Shown here: positions 28,265 to 38,913 of the stretch, in pieces
Position numbering within the stretch: position 1 is the stretch's first letter
Layout of the letters: each line of letters opens with the position of its first letter
Assembly (NCBI RefSeq): GCF_003477525.1
Contig: NZ_QUDO01000003.1
Coordinates: 62,001 to 126,000, forward strand
Length of the DNA: 64,000 bases
Direction of reading: 5' to 3'
Origin: Ruminococcus sp. AF41-9
Lineage (GTDB): Bacteria > Bacillota > Clostridia > Lachnospirales > Lachnospiraceae
Notes under the pieces: model-generated
Databases searched by the model: none
The model's input: the letters and a program-made list of their open reading frames with translations, nothing else
What the model was told of the DNA's origin: nothing
Program-made: the position numbers and the translations under genes

Positions 28265-29512
28265 TCAGTCTTCATATTTTTTAATCAGTAAGGAAGCATT
28301 GTGTCCGCCAAATCCCAGAGAGTTGGAAAGTGCATATTTAATATCCATTTTGATCGGACCGTTTCCTACATAGTCCAGATCACATTCTTCATCCGGCACC
28401 TGATATCCGACCGTCTGGTGGATCAGACCTTCCTGAAGTTCTTTGACACAGGTGATCACTTCGACCGCGCCTGCCGCTCCCAGAAGATGCCCGGTGATGG
28501 ATTTGGTAGAGTTTACTTTCATTTCTTTTGCATGTTCACCGAATGTCTTTTTGATAGCGATCGTTTCAAATAAATCATTGTGATGGGTGCTTGTTCCGTG
28601 AGCATTTACATACCAGACATCATCTGTGGAAATTCCGGCTTCTTTCACTGCGAGTTCCATGGCTTTGGCAGCTCCGGAACCGTCTTCTGCCGGGGATGTG
28701 ATATGGAATGCATCTCCTGTTGCTCCATATCCTACAATTTCTCCGAGAATTTTTGCACCGCGGGCTTTTGCGTGCTCCAGTTCTTCCAGAACTACAACGC
28801 CTGCGCCTTCACCCATGACAAAGCCACTTCTTTCTTTATCAAAAGGAATGGAGCATCTCTTCGGATCTGTAGAAGATGTCAAAGCTGTCAGAGCTGCAAA
28901 ACCGCCGAAACCGGTAGGTGTGATGGCTGCTTCTGTTCCGCCTGCTACCATAACGTCTGCATCTGAGCACTGGATCGTACGATATGCTTCTCCGATACTG
29001 TGTGTTCCTGTTGCGCAGGCTGTTACAACATTGATATTTTTTCCACGGAGTCCGAACTGGATGGAAACATTTCCGGATGCCATGTTTGAGATCAGTAACG
29101 GGATCATCAGCGGATTCAGTCTTCCAGGTCCCTTTGTTTCAAGAATTTCGCAGGATTTCTCTACGACCTGCATGCTTCCGATACCACTTCCCACACTACA
29201 TCCGACACGGAACGGATCTTCTTTGCTCATGTCCAGTCCGGACTGTTCGATAGCTTCTTTGGCTGCTGCCACTGCATACTGGCTAAAAAGTTCCATACGT
29301 TTGGCTGATTTGAAATCCATGTAATCTTTCGCATTGAAATTGTTGATCTCTGCCGCCATGTGTGCTCTGTATTTCGTTGTATCAAAACGGGTTACTTCTG
29401 CGAAGTTTGTCTTCCCTTCTTTTACGCTGTTCCAGAATTCTTCTACACTTAATCCCACAGGAGTGATCGCTCCCATACCTGTAATTACAACTCTTCTCAT
29501 TTTTTTCTCCAT
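28265..29512 (-). CDS. fabF: Beta-ketoacyl-ACP synthase II
   Basis: 415 aa. Cys-His-His triad: Cys in VTACATGTHSIGEA (near residue 165), His in NAHGTSTHHNDLFE (near 304) and His in KSITGHLLGAAGAVE (near 341). It condenses malonyl-ACP with acyl-ACP. No fabB or fabH is in this operon, so initiation must rely on genes outside the window. Confidence 0.97.
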   Translation of the reverse strand: MEKKMRRVVITGMGAITPVGLSVEEFWNSVKEGKTNFAEVTRFDTTKYRAHMAAEINNFNAKDYMDFKSAKRMELFSQYAVAAAKEAIEQSGLDMSKEDPFRVGCSVGSGIGSMQVVEKSCEILETKGPGRLNPLMIPLLISNMASGNVSIQFGLRGKNINVVTACATGTHSIGEAYRTIQCSDADVMVAGGTEAAITPTGFGGFAALTALTSSTDPKRCSIPFDKERSGFVMGEGAGVVVLEELEHAKARGAKILGEIVGYGATGDAFHITSPAEDGSGAAKAMELAVKEAGISTDDVWYVNAHGTSTHHNDLFETIAIKKTFGEHAKEMKVNSTKSITGHLLGAAGAVEVITCVKELQEGLIHQTVGYQVPDEECDLDYVGNGPIKMDIKYALSNSLGFGGHNASLLIKKYED

Positions 29513-29525
29513 TATTTTTCTGTTT

Positions 29526-30266
29526 TTATACGTTCATGCCGCCGTCTACGCTGATCACCTGGCCTGTGATATAGTCTGCTTTGTCGGATGCCAGAAATAC
29601 TGCTACATTTGCAATATCCTCCGGTTTTCCGAAGCGTCCCAGAATGATCTGTTTACATGCATTTTCTCTGATTTCTTCAGAAAGCACTTCTGTCATCTCT
29701 GTATCCACAAATCCGGGAGCTATGGCATTGACAGTGATTCCGCGGCTTCCCAGTTCTCTTGCCATCGTCTTTGTCAGACCGATGACTCCTGCCTTGGATG
29801 CTGCGTAGTTTGCCTGTCCCACATTTCCAAGGATTCCGGAAACGGAGGAGATGTTGATGATCTTTCCGCTTCTCTGTTTCAGCATCTGCCGTGCACTGTG
29901 TCGGATGGTGTTAAAGGTACCTTTCAGATTTACATTCAGTACACGGTCAAAATCTTCTTCTTTCATTTTCATGATCAGCCCGTCTTTTGTAATCCCGGCA
30001 TTGTTGACCAGAATATCCAGATGTCCGTGTTCTTTCACGATTTCTCTGATCATTGTTTCGCAGGCTTCAAAATCGCTGACATTACATTTATATATGGAAG
30101 CTTTTCCACCGTTTTCTTCAATCGTCTGCTTTACTTCTTTTGCTCTTTCCTCGGAACCGTTATAATTGACGATCACTTCTGCGCCTTCTTCTGCAAGGGC
30201 AATGGCAATGGCACGTCCAATCCCGCGTCCTGCACCTGTGACAAGTGCTACTTTATTTTCCAGCAT
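29526..30266 (-). CDS. fabG: 3-oxoacyl-ACP reductase
   Basis: 246 aa short-chain dehydrogenase. NADPH-binding VTGAGRGIGRAIAIALAEEG at residues 9-28, NNAG near 87, and the catalytic Ser, Tyr and Lys in ISSVSGILGNVGQANYAASK. C-terminal ITGQVISVDGGMNV is typical. It reduces 3-ketoacyl-ACP. The gene abuts fabD with no gap. Confidence 0.97.
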   Translation of the reverse strand: MLENKVALVTGAGRGIGRAIAIALAEEGAEVIVNYNGSEERAKEVKQTIEENGGKASIYKCNVSDFEACETMIREIVKEHGHLDILVNNAGITKDGLIMKMKEEDFDRVLNVNLKGTFNTIRHSARQMLKQRSGKIINISSVSGILGNVGQANYAASKAGVIGLTKTMARELGSRGITVNAIAPGFVDTEMTEVLSEEIRENACKQIILGRFGKPEDIANVAVFLASDKADYITGQVISVDGGMNV

Positions 30267-31187
30267 TTACAGGCACTCCTTTCTTACTGCATCCAAGTCT
30301 TCTGTTTTCTCTATGTGGAATGCTTTCACATTTCGGTCAATTTTCTTAAGGAATCCGGTCAGGGTTCTGCCAGGTCCGATTTCGATAAATGTGTCCACCC
30401 CGTCACGGATCATCTGCTCCACACACTGCTGCCAGCGGACAGAAGAAGAAACCTGTTTCACAAGCAGTTCTTTTACCTGTTCCGGCTCTGTTACATACTG
30501 TGCGGTTACGTTTGTCACATAAGGAATGGTAAACGGCTGAATTTCCACTTCTGCCAGATCTTCTCCCAGTTTTTCCCCGGCTTCTCTGAGAAGTTCACAG
30601 TGGAACGGACCGCTGACATTCAAAGGGATCACCCGTCTTGCTCCGGCTGCCTTTAAGGCTTCTGAGGCTTCTGCGACCGCCTTCTCTTCTCCTGTGATAA
30701 CAATCTGTCCGGGGCAGTTATAATTGGCAACAGATACGATTCCATCTGTCTCTTCACAAATCTTCTCGATCACCTGTGCGTCTGTCCCGAGAACAGCAGA
30801 CATGGCACCGCCTGTCGGATATGCTTCCTGCATCAGGATTCCTCTTTTTCTTACTATGGCAAAAGCATCTTCCTCTTTCATCACTCCGGATGCAGCCAGC
30901 GCCGCATATTCTCCAAGACTCAGTCCGGCATTTACCTGAGAATGGATCCCGGACTCCTCGACTGCTCTTAAAATAGCAATCTCCGCTGTCAGCATGGCAA
31001 TCTGTGTATACTCTGTAATATTTAAATTTTCATTTTCTTCAAAACATAATGCAGCTACATCAAGCCCGGATGCTCTGGATGCTTTTTCAAACACTTCACG
31101 GCTGACAGGAAATCTTTCATAAAAGTCGTGTGCCATGCCAGTGTACTGTGCACCCTGTCCAGGGAATACAAATGCAATTTTTGACAT
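30267..31187 (-). CDS. fabD: Malonyl-CoA:ACP transacylase
   Basis: 306 aa. The N-terminal FVFPGQGAQYTGMAHDFYE and the nucleophile elbow GLSLGEYAALAASG (Ser near residue 88) identify FabD, with the catalytic His in SGPFHCELLREA. It loads malonyl onto ACP. A promoter with a FabT-like operator lies upstream, so fabD to accDA can be transcribed independently of acpP. Confidence 0.97.
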   Translation of the reverse strand: MSKIAFVFPGQGAQYTGMAHDFYERFPVSREVFEKASRASGLDVAALCFEENENLNITEYTQIAMLTAEIAILRAVEESGIHSQVNAGLSLGEYAALAASGVMKEEDAFAIVRKRGILMQEAYPTGGAMSAVLGTDAQVIEKICEETDGIVSVANYNCPGQIVITGEEKAVAEASEALKAAGARRVIPLNVSGPFHCELLREAGEKLGEDLAEVEIQPFTIPYVTNVTAQYVTEPEQVKELLVKQVSSSVRWQQCVEQMIRDGVDTFIEIGPGRTLTGFLKKIDRNVKAFHIEKTEDLDAVRKECL

Positions 31188-31303
31188 ATCTGTTTCCTTT
31201 CTTCACAGTTTAAGATCAGATTCTTTTCCTGAAATGACCACAGACCCCAATAATGATATCAGGTTCAAAAGGTATTCTGCTCTTAACTTTATATCTTCAA
31301 AAT

Positions 31304-31335
31304 ATTTTATCTTAAAATATTTTGATATTCAAATT
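31304..31335 (-). promoter_or_regulatory. fabD promoter with FabT-like operator
   Basis: Minus-strand -35 TTGAAT (31332-31327) and -10 TAAAAT (31309-31304), spacer 17. A palindrome TTTGA-ATA-TCAAA (31333-31321 on this strand) overlaps the -35. It fits the AnTTTGAnnnTCAAAnT shape of the MarR-family fatty-acid regulator FabT. No FabT gene is in the window. Confidence 0.7.
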
Positions 31336-31407
31336 ATATTATCAAAAAATTCTCCCCGGAGCCATTTCTGACCCAGGGAGGATTGAACATGTTTCTTATG
31401 ATTATAA

Positions 31408-31641
31408 TTAAGCTTCTACGCCTTTGCTCTTCAGATAATCCATAACAGCGCCAACAGTAGTTAACTCTGTAAGTTCTTCTGCCGGGATTTCGATGTTGTA
31501 TTCATCTTCGAGAGCCATAACCAGCTCAAAAAGATCCAGAGAATCAGCTCCGAGATCATCTTTGAAAGATGTATCTGCATTAATTTCTGCTGCGTCGCAA
31601 TTTAACTGTTCTGCAATCATTTCGCTCATTTTTTCTAACAT
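31408..31641 (-). CDS. acpP: Acyl carrier protein
   Basis: 77 aa from ATG 31641 (MLEKMSEMIAEQLNCDAAEI), preceded by AAGGAG. The phosphopantetheine attachment site is Ser in DLGADSLDLFELVMALED. Acidic and helical, as expected. The open frame upstream to 31695 is not part of the protein. A gap of about 220 bp separates it from fabD, where fabK is often found in related clusters but is absent here. Confidence 0.96.
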   Translation of the reverse strand: MLEKMSEMIAEQLNCDAAEINADTSFKDDLGADSLDLFELVMALEDEYNIEIPAEELTELTTVGAVMDYLKSKGVEA

Positions 31642-31800
31642 AATTCTTTTCTCCTTTTTATGCAGGTTCTGCAACTGTTCTCTGATGATATCCACAAATA
31701 GATGCCTGAAATTTCATAATTGTTCAGCTTTCAGAAGGAACCTGTTTCTTTCTTGTTTTTCTTCTAACTGTTTTAGATGTTAACTGTTGATCAGTTAATT

Positions 31801-31843
31801 ACTTTGATGCTCAAAGTATATATGCTTCCTCTCTGTTTGTCAA
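31801..31843 (-). promoter_or_regulatory. acpP promoter with FabT-like operator
   Basis: Consensus -35 TTGACA (31843-31838) and -10 TATACT (31820-31815) with 17 bases between. A palindrome TTTGA-GCA-TCAAA (within 31801-31817) overlaps the -10 and the likely start point. It matches the site in front of fabD, so the two units should be co-regulated. Confidence 0.75.
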
Positions 31844-31925
31844 GAACTATTTTATAACATTTTTCAGTCCCGTTTCCATACATTGCAAAGTGTAACCACC
31901 ATAAACGGATCAGTTCCGTAACATA

Positions 31926-33118
31926 TTACTCAAACTTAATCCTTCGTGCCACACTCAGGGCAAGCCCCATTTCCGCCATGAGGAATACGATCGACGTACC
32001 TCCATAACTGATGAAAGGAAGGGTTACACCTGTGTTGGGCATCAGATTAACCACAACCCCAATGTTAAGAATAACCTGTAATGCTATATGAATAAAGATT
32101 CCGCTGACCATCAGGGAGCCAAACATATCCGGTGCATTCTGTGCGATAAAAAACAGCCGGTACAGAAGATAGCCGTACAGAAGCAATACGATAATGCCTC
32201 CAAAAATCCCCAGTTCTTCACATATGATTGAAAAAATCATATCGTTCTGGGCCTCCGGCACACTTCCAAGTTTCTGAATACTGTTTCCCAGTCCTCTGCC
32301 AAAAAATCCTCCGGAACCGATCGCATATAATGCCTGGATCGTCTGATACCCCCAGGTATCTGCAAAATCTTCCGGATGAAGCCATACCATGATACGGCGG
32401 AGTCTGAAACTGATATTACTGTCCACACTGACCGTCGCATTCAGAAATATCACCACTGCCGCTGCCACTGCTACCGCACCGCCTCCGAGAACAAAGAAAA
32501 TCTTCGTATCCGGATGTGCCACAAAGATCAGTCCCACTGTAATCCCGAAAATAATAATGGCAGTACTCAGGTTATCCGTAAAATAATATGCTCCAAAAGC
32601 AAGCACACCACCCCATCCGGCAAGTACCATACATGCTTGAGTGTTTTTACCTGCCTGCCCATTTTTACGATCATATAGGGAAGACATACGATCACCGCAA
32701 CTTTGGCAATCTCAGAAGGCTGAAACTGGATCGGGCCAACCTGAAGCCATCTCTGCGCACCGTTTGCCGAAGTTCCAAGAGGTGTTTTTACCAGGATCAT
32801 CGCTCCCAGTGCGGCAGCATATAGGATCATGGTAAAATAGTTTAATATATGATAGTCAATCCTGGAAATAAACAATGCCATTCCAAGACAGGCAAGACTG
32901 ATCAGTGCCTGTTTCTTAAAATAAAACATATCATCTTCATATTTTACCTCTGCCATGTAAGAGCTGGTACTGTACAGCATAACCAGACCAAAGCAAATCA
33001 GAAGCACGATCACTGCCACCAGACTGTAATCATAATAACTGGCTTTTTCTTTCCGCCTGCCCTGAGTCCTTTTGACCTGCGCAGGGGCGGATCGTTTCCG
33101 TGATTTTGTCTTTTCCAT
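31926..33118 (-). CDS. ftsW: FtsW/RodA/SpoVE family peptidoglycan polymerase, frame broken by a small indel
   Basis: About 400 aa when the two frames are joined (33118-32567 and 32687-31926). The first frame has SASYYDYSLVAV-type N-terminal spans and FQPSEIAKVAVIVCLPYMI; the second has FISYGGTSIVFLMAEMGLAL, the SEDS signature. SEDS proteins polymerise glycan strands with a class B PBP. The frames switch near 32640 (HVWYL to AGWGGVLAF); one added base makes a continuous protein. FtsW, RodA and SpoVE cannot be told apart from this alone, but the location suggests ftsW or spoVE. Confidence 0.85.
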
Positions 33119-33183
33119 GAAATCACCTGATGCTTTCTAAAAATATTTCTCCCATATTATAGCAGAAAGTTTTTTGAGAAGCA

Positions 33184-33220
33184 ATACAGGAGAAAGCAAC
33201 TCTCCTGCTTTCTCCTGTAT
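33184..33220. repeat. 15-bp perfect hairpin between the LxxG-repeat gene and ftsW
   Basis: ATACAGGAGAAAGCA pairs perfectly with its complement across a seven-base loop. Neither side has a clear T-tract, so if it terminates the LxxG-repeat transcript it does so weakly. It may instead be a processing or stabilising hairpin. Confidence 0.6.
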
Positions 33221-33309
33221 GATAATTGTTTCTTACTGTTCGCTGCTGTTCTGATAAAACAGTGTCCGGCTGATCACCATATTCACTCAGATCTCCGACT
33301 GATATCGGA

Positions 33310-36300
33310 TCATTCTCCGTCGGAAATCTCGATCGGATCAGATTCGAAAATGAATTTTACATTTCCATTCATATCAGAGGACCTGTCTGTAAAGGTTGTG
33401 TACATTACATCATCAGACTGAATTGCCTCGAAGCGGTCAAGGATATCCTGAAGATCATTGTTTACTGTGTCATCCAGTTTCTTGATACCTTCTTTATAGA
33501 ACTTCTTCTGTCCTTTATTCAGTTCTTTCGCACCGTCATTGAGGTCTTTGATACCATCTTTTAACTGATCACTTCCATCTGCAAGCTCATCGGTTCCATC
33601 CATCAGAGTCTTTGTACCGGATACCAGACTGCTGGTTCCGTCTTTTAAGCTCTTGGTTCCATCTTTTAAGCTCTTGGTACCGGATGCAAGGGTCTTGGTT
33701 CCATCTGCAAGGGTCTGGCTTCCGGATGCAAGAGTCTTAGTTCCGGATGCAAGGGTCTGGCTTCCGGATGCAAGGGTCTGGCTTCCGGATGCGAGAGTCT
33801 TGGTTCCGGACGCAAGGGTCTGGCTTCCATCTGCAAGACTATCACTTCCTGATGCAAGGCTCTGGGTTCCGGATACAAGAGTCTGGCTTCCATCTGCTAA
33901 CTGAGAAGCACCGCTGTTTAAAGCAGAACTGCTGGAAATAAGCTGATCTGCTCCCTTATAAAGTGCTGCGCTGTTGGAAGAAAGTGCTTCCACTCCACTG
34001 GTAAGCTGGCCTGTAGCTAAACTGATCTTGGACATACCGGAAGTCAGGCTCTTCTTCGCACTCTTCAGTGTTTTGGCGCCTTCAAGTAACGCATTTGCAT
34101 TTGCATTATCTTTGCCCTGAAGCTGAGTGATTCCTGCTGTTAAGGTTTTACCGGAACTCTGAAGTGTCTCTGCACCGGAGATCAGCTGCTCTGTGCTTGC
34201 TTTCGCAAGACTTTCGTAACCGCTCTGGAGAGATTTATTTGCTGTTGTCAGCTGTTCGGAACCACTCTGAAGCTGAGCAATTCCCTCCAGCATAGCCGGC
34301 ATCTTCTCTTCTAACTGAGTAAACAGAGTACTCATACCGTTTACACCCTCTGCAAGCTGGCTTCCAAGTGCGGAAAGCTGCTCACCGCTGCTCTGTAATG
34401 CTGAATCATTGGAAGTAAGCTGGCTGGCACCTGCATTCAGCTGAGCTACTGTTGCTTTTACAGTTTCCATACCCTGGCTGAGAGCTGCCAGCTGCTGCTG
34501 AAGCTGTCCCAGACTGCTGTTTACTGCTGCCTCCTCAGAATCTGCGGTTGCATAAGCATTGTCTGCGGAAGCTCTTAAACTGTCTGCTGCTGCCTGTAAA
34601 GCAGATGTATCCGGTGCAGAAGCGGTAATAGTAGACGTATCAATACTGCAAGCACTGTCTTCTGCTGCCTGAACAGCTCCCAGTGCGCTGTTTACTGCTG
34701 CTTCCACAGCCGCTGCTGTCTCATCATCCATGCTGCTGTAATCAATATTATATAATGCAGATTCTGCTGACTCAAGCTGACTGCTGACAGAAGCAACACC
34801 AGCTTCTACAGAAGTCGCATCAATGGAAACATCAGAAGCATCACTGATCCAGGATTCGATGGCATCTGCCTGTGCATTCATGGTATCCGCACTGTTGTTT
34901 AACTGTGAAGACATTGCCTGTGCACTTTCACTGGCTGCTTCCGCTTCAGAAGATCCCATGCTTTCCAGTGCACTCTGCAGCTGATTTAAACCTTCCGCAA
35001 GCTGTTCTACACCTGCAACATATTCCTGTACTTTGGAAGTATAGGTGGAAACGCCTGCTGTATAATCAGTTACATTCTGGCTGAAATTTGTGATCGCAGA
35101 AGGATCGATCTGGGAAGAAAGTGCAGAGATGTTCTCTGCTGCAGACTGGATTCCCTTTACTGCTGTATCAATTCCCGGAACTATCTGTCCGATTCCCTCT
35201 ACCAGACTCTTAATGCCGCCTGCATACTGGCTTACACCGCTCGCAAGCTGATCTGCGCCTGCTATATATTGTTTCATTCCGTCTGTAAGAGTGGTCGTTC
35301 CGTTTACATAGTCCTGAACGCCGCCTGCCAGCTGATTTCCACCTGTAACATACGCATTCACACCATCACTTAAAGACTTCATTCCTTCCTGATACTCTGC
35401 CATTTTGCTGTTAAGAGTATCCACGCCTTTTGTGTACTGTTTGATTCCTGCGGAAAGAGTATCTGCTCCTGAAGTATAGGAAGATACTCCACTGCTCAGT
35501 GTCTGCGCCCCACTGCTTAAGCTCTGCGCTCCGTCATTGACCTGCCAGGCTCCGTCATTCAGGCTCTGTGCTCCGCTGTTTAAACTCTGTGCTCCGCTGT
35601 TTAAGCTCTGTGCGCCACTGTTTAAGCTCTGCGCTCCGTCATTTAAACTCTGTGCTCCGTCATTGACCTGCTGCACGCCGTCGTTTAAGCTCTGTGCTCC
35701 GTCATTGACCTGCTGTGCTCCGTCATTGACCTGCTGTGCTCCGTCATCCAGATCTTTGGCTCCGTCGTCCAGATCTTTGGCTCCGTCATTCAATTCGCTG
35801 ACACCGGATTTCAGGCTGCTGATTCCATCATAAAATTCTTTGTATTTGTCATTCAGTGTCTTGGTTCCATCGTAAAGTTCTTTTGTTCCGTCTACCAGTT
35901 CCACTGCTGCATCTGTCAGTTCTTTCATGGAATCCTTTAAGTCATCCAGTCCGTTTACATCATCCAGATCAATGCTGTTGAAAATATCCGTCATTGCAAC
36001 GGTAAAGGTAGAACTCATTTCGCAGTCTGTAACATCTGCCTCCATGGTAAATCCTTCCGGAATATCCACATCATCCGCAATGTCGGATGAGAGATCCAGA
36101 TTGTCTTTCAGACCCGGCATCCCCAGACCGATGACAACATTTCTGCTTCCGTCAGAGATTACTTTTCCATTGTCTACGGTCACATTTGCAAAATTATCAG
36201 TGGACAGGATCATTCCTGTTACCATTACAAACGGAGAATAAAGTTCTGTGCTTTTTCCGTTGATCTTTGTGCTTGCCTTTGCAGTATTTGTATAGGAAAC

Positions 36301-36738
36301 TTCCATTTTCAGATGACCTGTTTTTCCTGCCAGATCATCAGCGGAAACTTCTGTTCCGTCCAGATAGTATTTGATATTTACAGATACCGGAAGTTCTTTG
36401 TCAGATTTACCCTGGTAATAAATGTCCTTACCGTCTGTGCTCCATGTAAGATTATCGCCATCCTGAGTAAAGGTTTCGTCACCTTTTACATTCTTGATGT
36501 CTGCCAGGTCTGAGGAATCTTTAATATCAGAAGAACTGTCTCCTGCATTTTTCAGCCAGTCAGACACTGTAACGTCTGTTACTTCTCCGTCAGCGGTTGT
36601 ATTTACATAAACGGTTTCTTCCTTCTGAACGCTGCTGTCACCTGTCTGTGCTGCTGCCATTACGGTACCTGCACTGAGAACTACAGCCATACCTGCTGCA
36701 AGTGTTGCCGCAGCCGCTTTCTTTCTGTTTCTGTTCAT
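33310..36738 (-). CDS. Secreted LxxG heptad-repeat protein, partner of an MMPL transporter
   Basis: 1142 aa. A signal peptide ([14 protein letters not shown], cleavage likely after AMA/MAAA near residue 30) is followed by a beta-rich domain (about 40-250). The remainder is dominated by seven-residue repeats of the xxxLxxG type (TIGR03057), e.g. SLNDGAQ and TLASGSQ, in two blocks about residues 325-430 and 945-1040, separated by a helical coiled-coil part. No C-terminal membrane anchor or sortase motif is seen. It is next to and downstream of an MMPL transporter, so it probably acts outside the cell as its accessory or membrane-bridging partner. Confidence 0.8.
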   Translation of the reverse strand: MNRNRKKAAAATLAAGMAVVLSAGTVMAAAQTGDSSVQKEETVYVNTTADGEVTDVTVSDWLKNAGDSSSDIKDSSDLADIKNVKGDETFTQDGDNLTWSTDGKDIYYQGKSDKELPVSVNIKYYLDGTEVSADDLAGKTGHLKMEVSYTNTAKASTKINGKSTELYSPFVMVTGMILSTDNFANVTVDNGKVISDGSRNVVIGLGMPGLKDNLDLSSDIADDVDIPEGFTMEADVTDCEMSSTFTVAMTDIFNSIDLDDVNGLDDLKDSMKELTDAAVELVDGTKELYDGTKTLNDKYKEFYDGISSLKSGVSELNDGAKDLDDGAKDLDDGAQQVNDGAQQVNDGAQSLNDGVQQVNDGAQSLNDGAQSLNSGAQSLNSGAQSLNSGAQSLNDGAWQVNDGAQSLSSGAQTLSSGVSSYTSGADTLSAGIKQYTKGVDTLNSKMAEYQEGMKSLSDGVNAYVTGGNQLAGGVQDYVNGTTTLTDGMKQYIAGADQLASGVSQYAGGIKSLVEGIGQIVPGIDTAVKGIQSAAENISALSSQIDPSAITNFSQNVTDYTAGVSTYTSKVQEYVAGVEQLAEGLNQLQSALESMGSSEAEAASESAQAMSSQLNNSADTMNAQADAIESWISDASDVSIDATSVEAGVASVSSQLESAESALYNIDYSSMDDETAAAVEAAVNSALGAVQAAEDSACSIDTSTITASAPDTSALQAAADSLRASADNAYATADSEEAAVNSSLGQLQQQLAALSQGMETVKATVAQLNAGASQLTSNDSALQSSGEQLSALGSQLAEGVNGMSTLFTQLEEKMPAMLEGIAQLQSGSEQLTTANKSLQSGYESLAKASTEQLISGAETLQSSGKTLTAGITQLQGKDNANANALLEGAKTLKSAKKSLTSGMSKISLATGQLTSGVEALSSNSAALYKGADQLISSSSALNSGASQLADGSQTLVSGTQSLASGSDSLADGSQTLASGTKTLASGSQTLASGSQTLASGTKTLASGSQTLADGTKTLASGTKSLKDGTKSLKDGTSSLVSGTKTLMDGTDELADGSDQLKDGIKDLNDGAKELNKGQKKFYKEGIKKLDDTVNNDLQDILDRFEAIQSDDVMYTTFTDRSSDMNGNVKFIFESDPIEISDGE
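33600..33900. repeat. Coding tandem repeats, 21-bp units (C-terminal LxxG block)
   Basis: About 14 imperfect 21-bp units, each encoding a heptad such as [14 protein letters not shown] or DGTKSLK. The units are similar enough for copy-number change by slippage. Confidence 0.85.
35520..35765. repeat. Coding tandem repeats, 21-bp units (N-terminal LxxG block)
   Basis: About 11-12 units of 21 bp encode [14 protein letters not shown] and SGAQSLN heptads. Several neighbours differ by only one or two bases, which suggests recent duplication. Confidence 0.85.
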
Positions 36739-36816
36739 AATAGATTACTCCTTTTATATTCTTTCCAATTTTTCTGTTATCTTTATCCTACAATTTCCAT
36801 TGAAGTTTTTCAATTT

Positions 36817-38913
36817 TTATTTCTGAGGTTTTTTCTCATCTGCACCTTTCTTTTTCGCAAATCCTATAGAAGTACGGCAGATCAGCGGATCAAAGATCAT
36901 AAACATTGCAGGCAGTACCAGAAGAACGACCAGTGTACTGATCACGGCACCTCGTGAAAGCAGGTTTGTGATACTTCCGATCATATCAACCTGTGTGTAA
37001 AGGCCTACACCAAAGGTTGCGGCAAAGAAACTGCATCCACTGATGATGATTGATTTCATGGATGTCTTATGCGCAATGGAAACAGCCTCTTTCTTGCTCT
37101 TTCCAAGTCCACGCTCTTTCTGATATCTGCTGGTCATCAGGATTGCATAGTCAACGGTTGCACCAAGCTGGATACATCCGATAACGATACTTGCCACGAA
37201 TACGACCTCTTTGCCCTGATAGAAAGGAACGGACATATTAACAAAAATCGCAAACTCAATAACCGCAACCAGGATAAACGGCAGGGAAATTGATTTAAAT
37301 ACAACCAGAATGATGATAAAGATCGCCAGAATGGAAATGGTATTAACTGTCTTTAAGTCCACATCTGTGACATCCTGAAGGTCCTTGGTCAGAGGTGCTT
37401 CACCAATAACCATGGATTCCGGACTGTATCCTTTTACAATCTTCTGGATCTCATCGATCTGGTTATTTACCTCATCTGTCGCAGTTTTATATTCAGAGCA
37501 GATAAATTCCATCTCATATTCATCGCTCTCCAGCATCTTCTTTAAGTCACTCGGGATCATGGTATCCGGGAATGCGGCACCTACAAAGGAATCCATACCC
37601 AGTGCCCATTTTACTCCGTCTACATCTTTGATCTGGTTGAGCATTTCTGTTTTCTCTTTGGAAGTCATGCCTTTTTTCAGAAGAGCCATATGTACGTTAT
37701 TCATATTGAATGTTTCCTGAAGTTTTGCATTTGCCACGTTACTGTCCAGTGTCTCCGGAAGAGATTTATCAATATTATAGTAGTTCTTTAAATGGTTGTT
37801 TCCATAGATTGCCGGGAACAGCATTACCAGGAAAATAATCAGCCATATTTTATAATGTTTCGTAATAAATTCGGATGCCTTATCCAGACTCGGGATCAGT
37901 TTTCTGTGAGTCGTCTTCTCGATCGCACCGTCAAAAGTAAGAACCAGTGCAGGAAGAAGAGTAACACAGCAGAGCACACCGATTACAACACCCTTTGCCA
38001 TAACAATACCCATATCACGGCCAAGTGCGAATGTCATAAAGCACAGTGCAATAAATCCGGCAACAGTTGTGATAGAACTTCCGATTACGGATTTAAATGT
38101 GGCATTGATCGCATGGGCCATGGCACGTTCTTTGTCACCTTCGAAACGTTTCTTGTTTTCCTCATAACTGTTCAGAAGGAAAATAGAATAGTCCATGGTA
38201 ACACCAAGCTGAAGAACGGCTGTCAGCGCCTGTGTGATGTAGGAAATCTGACCGAGAAAAATATTACTTCCCAGGTTATATAAAACTGCCACACCGATAC
38301 ACAGAAGGAAGAGCACCGGAACTACCAGAGAGTCCATTGCAAGAAGCAGGACTACCAAAGACAGGCAGGATGCGATCACAACATAAATCGGCATCTCTTT
38401 CAGTGCGATTTGTTTAATATCTGTAACAATACCGGTCATTCCACTGACGAAGCATTCCTTGGTAGCGATCTTACGGATCTCTGTTACTGCATCCATGGAA
38501 GTCTCTGAAGATGTCGTATTATCAAACAGAGCGATCATCATGGTTGCATTGCCGTTAAAGAATGCCTCTCTTAACTCTTTCGGAAGCATTTCCACCGGAA
38601 CGGAAAGATCCATCACGCTGTCATACCATAAAACTTTTTTTACATGATCAACTGCTTCTACTTTCTCCTTCAGAGCAGCTACATCCTTCAAATCCATATC
38701 CTCCACGACGATCATGGAGAATGCTCCCATTCCGAACTGATCAACCATGATATCCTGTCCTTTAACAGTTTCCAGGGTATCCGGCAGATAGCTCAGTACA
38801 TCATAATTGATTCTGGTTGCGACCATACCGAGATACGCAGGAATCAGTAAAACGATTCCGATAAGAATGATCAGTATTTTGTGTTTCGCAATCCACTTGC
38901 CTACCTTAATCAT
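36817..38913 (-). CDS. MMPL/RND-family transporter
   Basis: 698 aa with twelve membrane segments in two halves, each followed after the first span by a large outside loop. Conserved RND/MMPL stretches include LQLGVTMDYSIFLLNSYEEN in half one and IGCIQLGATVDYAILMTSRY in half two, with the paired Asp/Tyr of the proton relay. Likely exports lipids, peptides or toxic compounds. It precedes the LxxG-repeat gene by 78 bp and is divergent from a TetR-type regulator, forming one regulated system. Confidence 0.9.
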   Translation of the reverse strand: MIKVGKWIAKHKILIILIGIVLLIPAYLGMVATRINYDVLSYLPDTLETVKGQDIMVDQFGMGAFSMIVVEDMDLKDVAALKEKVEAVDHVKKVLWYDSVMDLSVPVEMLPKELREAFFNGNATMMIALFDNTTSSETSMDAVTEIRKIATKECFVSGMTGIVTDIKQIALKEMPIYVVIASCLSLVVLLLAMDSLVVPVLFLLCIGVAVLYNLGSNIFLGQISYITQALTAVLQLGVTMDYSIFLLNSYEENKKRFEGDKERAMAHAINATFKSVIGSSITTVAGFIALCFMTFALGRDMGIVMAKGVVIGVLCCVTLLPALVLTFDGAIEKTTHRKLIPSLDKASEFITKHYKIWLIIFLVMLFPAIYGNNHLKNYYNIDKSLPETLDSNVANAKLQETFNMNNVHMALLKKGMTSKEKTEMLNQIKDVDGVKWALGMDSFVGAAFPDTMIPSDLKKMLESDEYEMEFICSEYKTATDEVNNQIDEIQKIVKGYSPESMVIGEAPLTKDLQDVTDVDLKTVNTISILAIFIIILVVFKSISLPFILVAVIEFAIFVNMSVPFYQGKEVVFVASIVIGCIQLGATVDYAILMTSRYQKERGLGKSKKEAVSIAHKTSMKSIIISGCSFFAATFGVGLYTQVDMIGSITNLLSRGAVISTLVVLLVLPAMFMIFDPLICRTSIGFAKKKGADEKKPQK

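Noticed and set aside
33600-35765. Regular short repeats resembling a CRISPR array
   Set aside because: The 21-bp units have no spacers and encode in-frame LxxG heptads of one secreted protein.
34872-36513. Plus-strand open frames across the LxxG-repeat gene
   Set aside because: They mirror the repeat composition of the minus-strand gene and lack ribosome sites.
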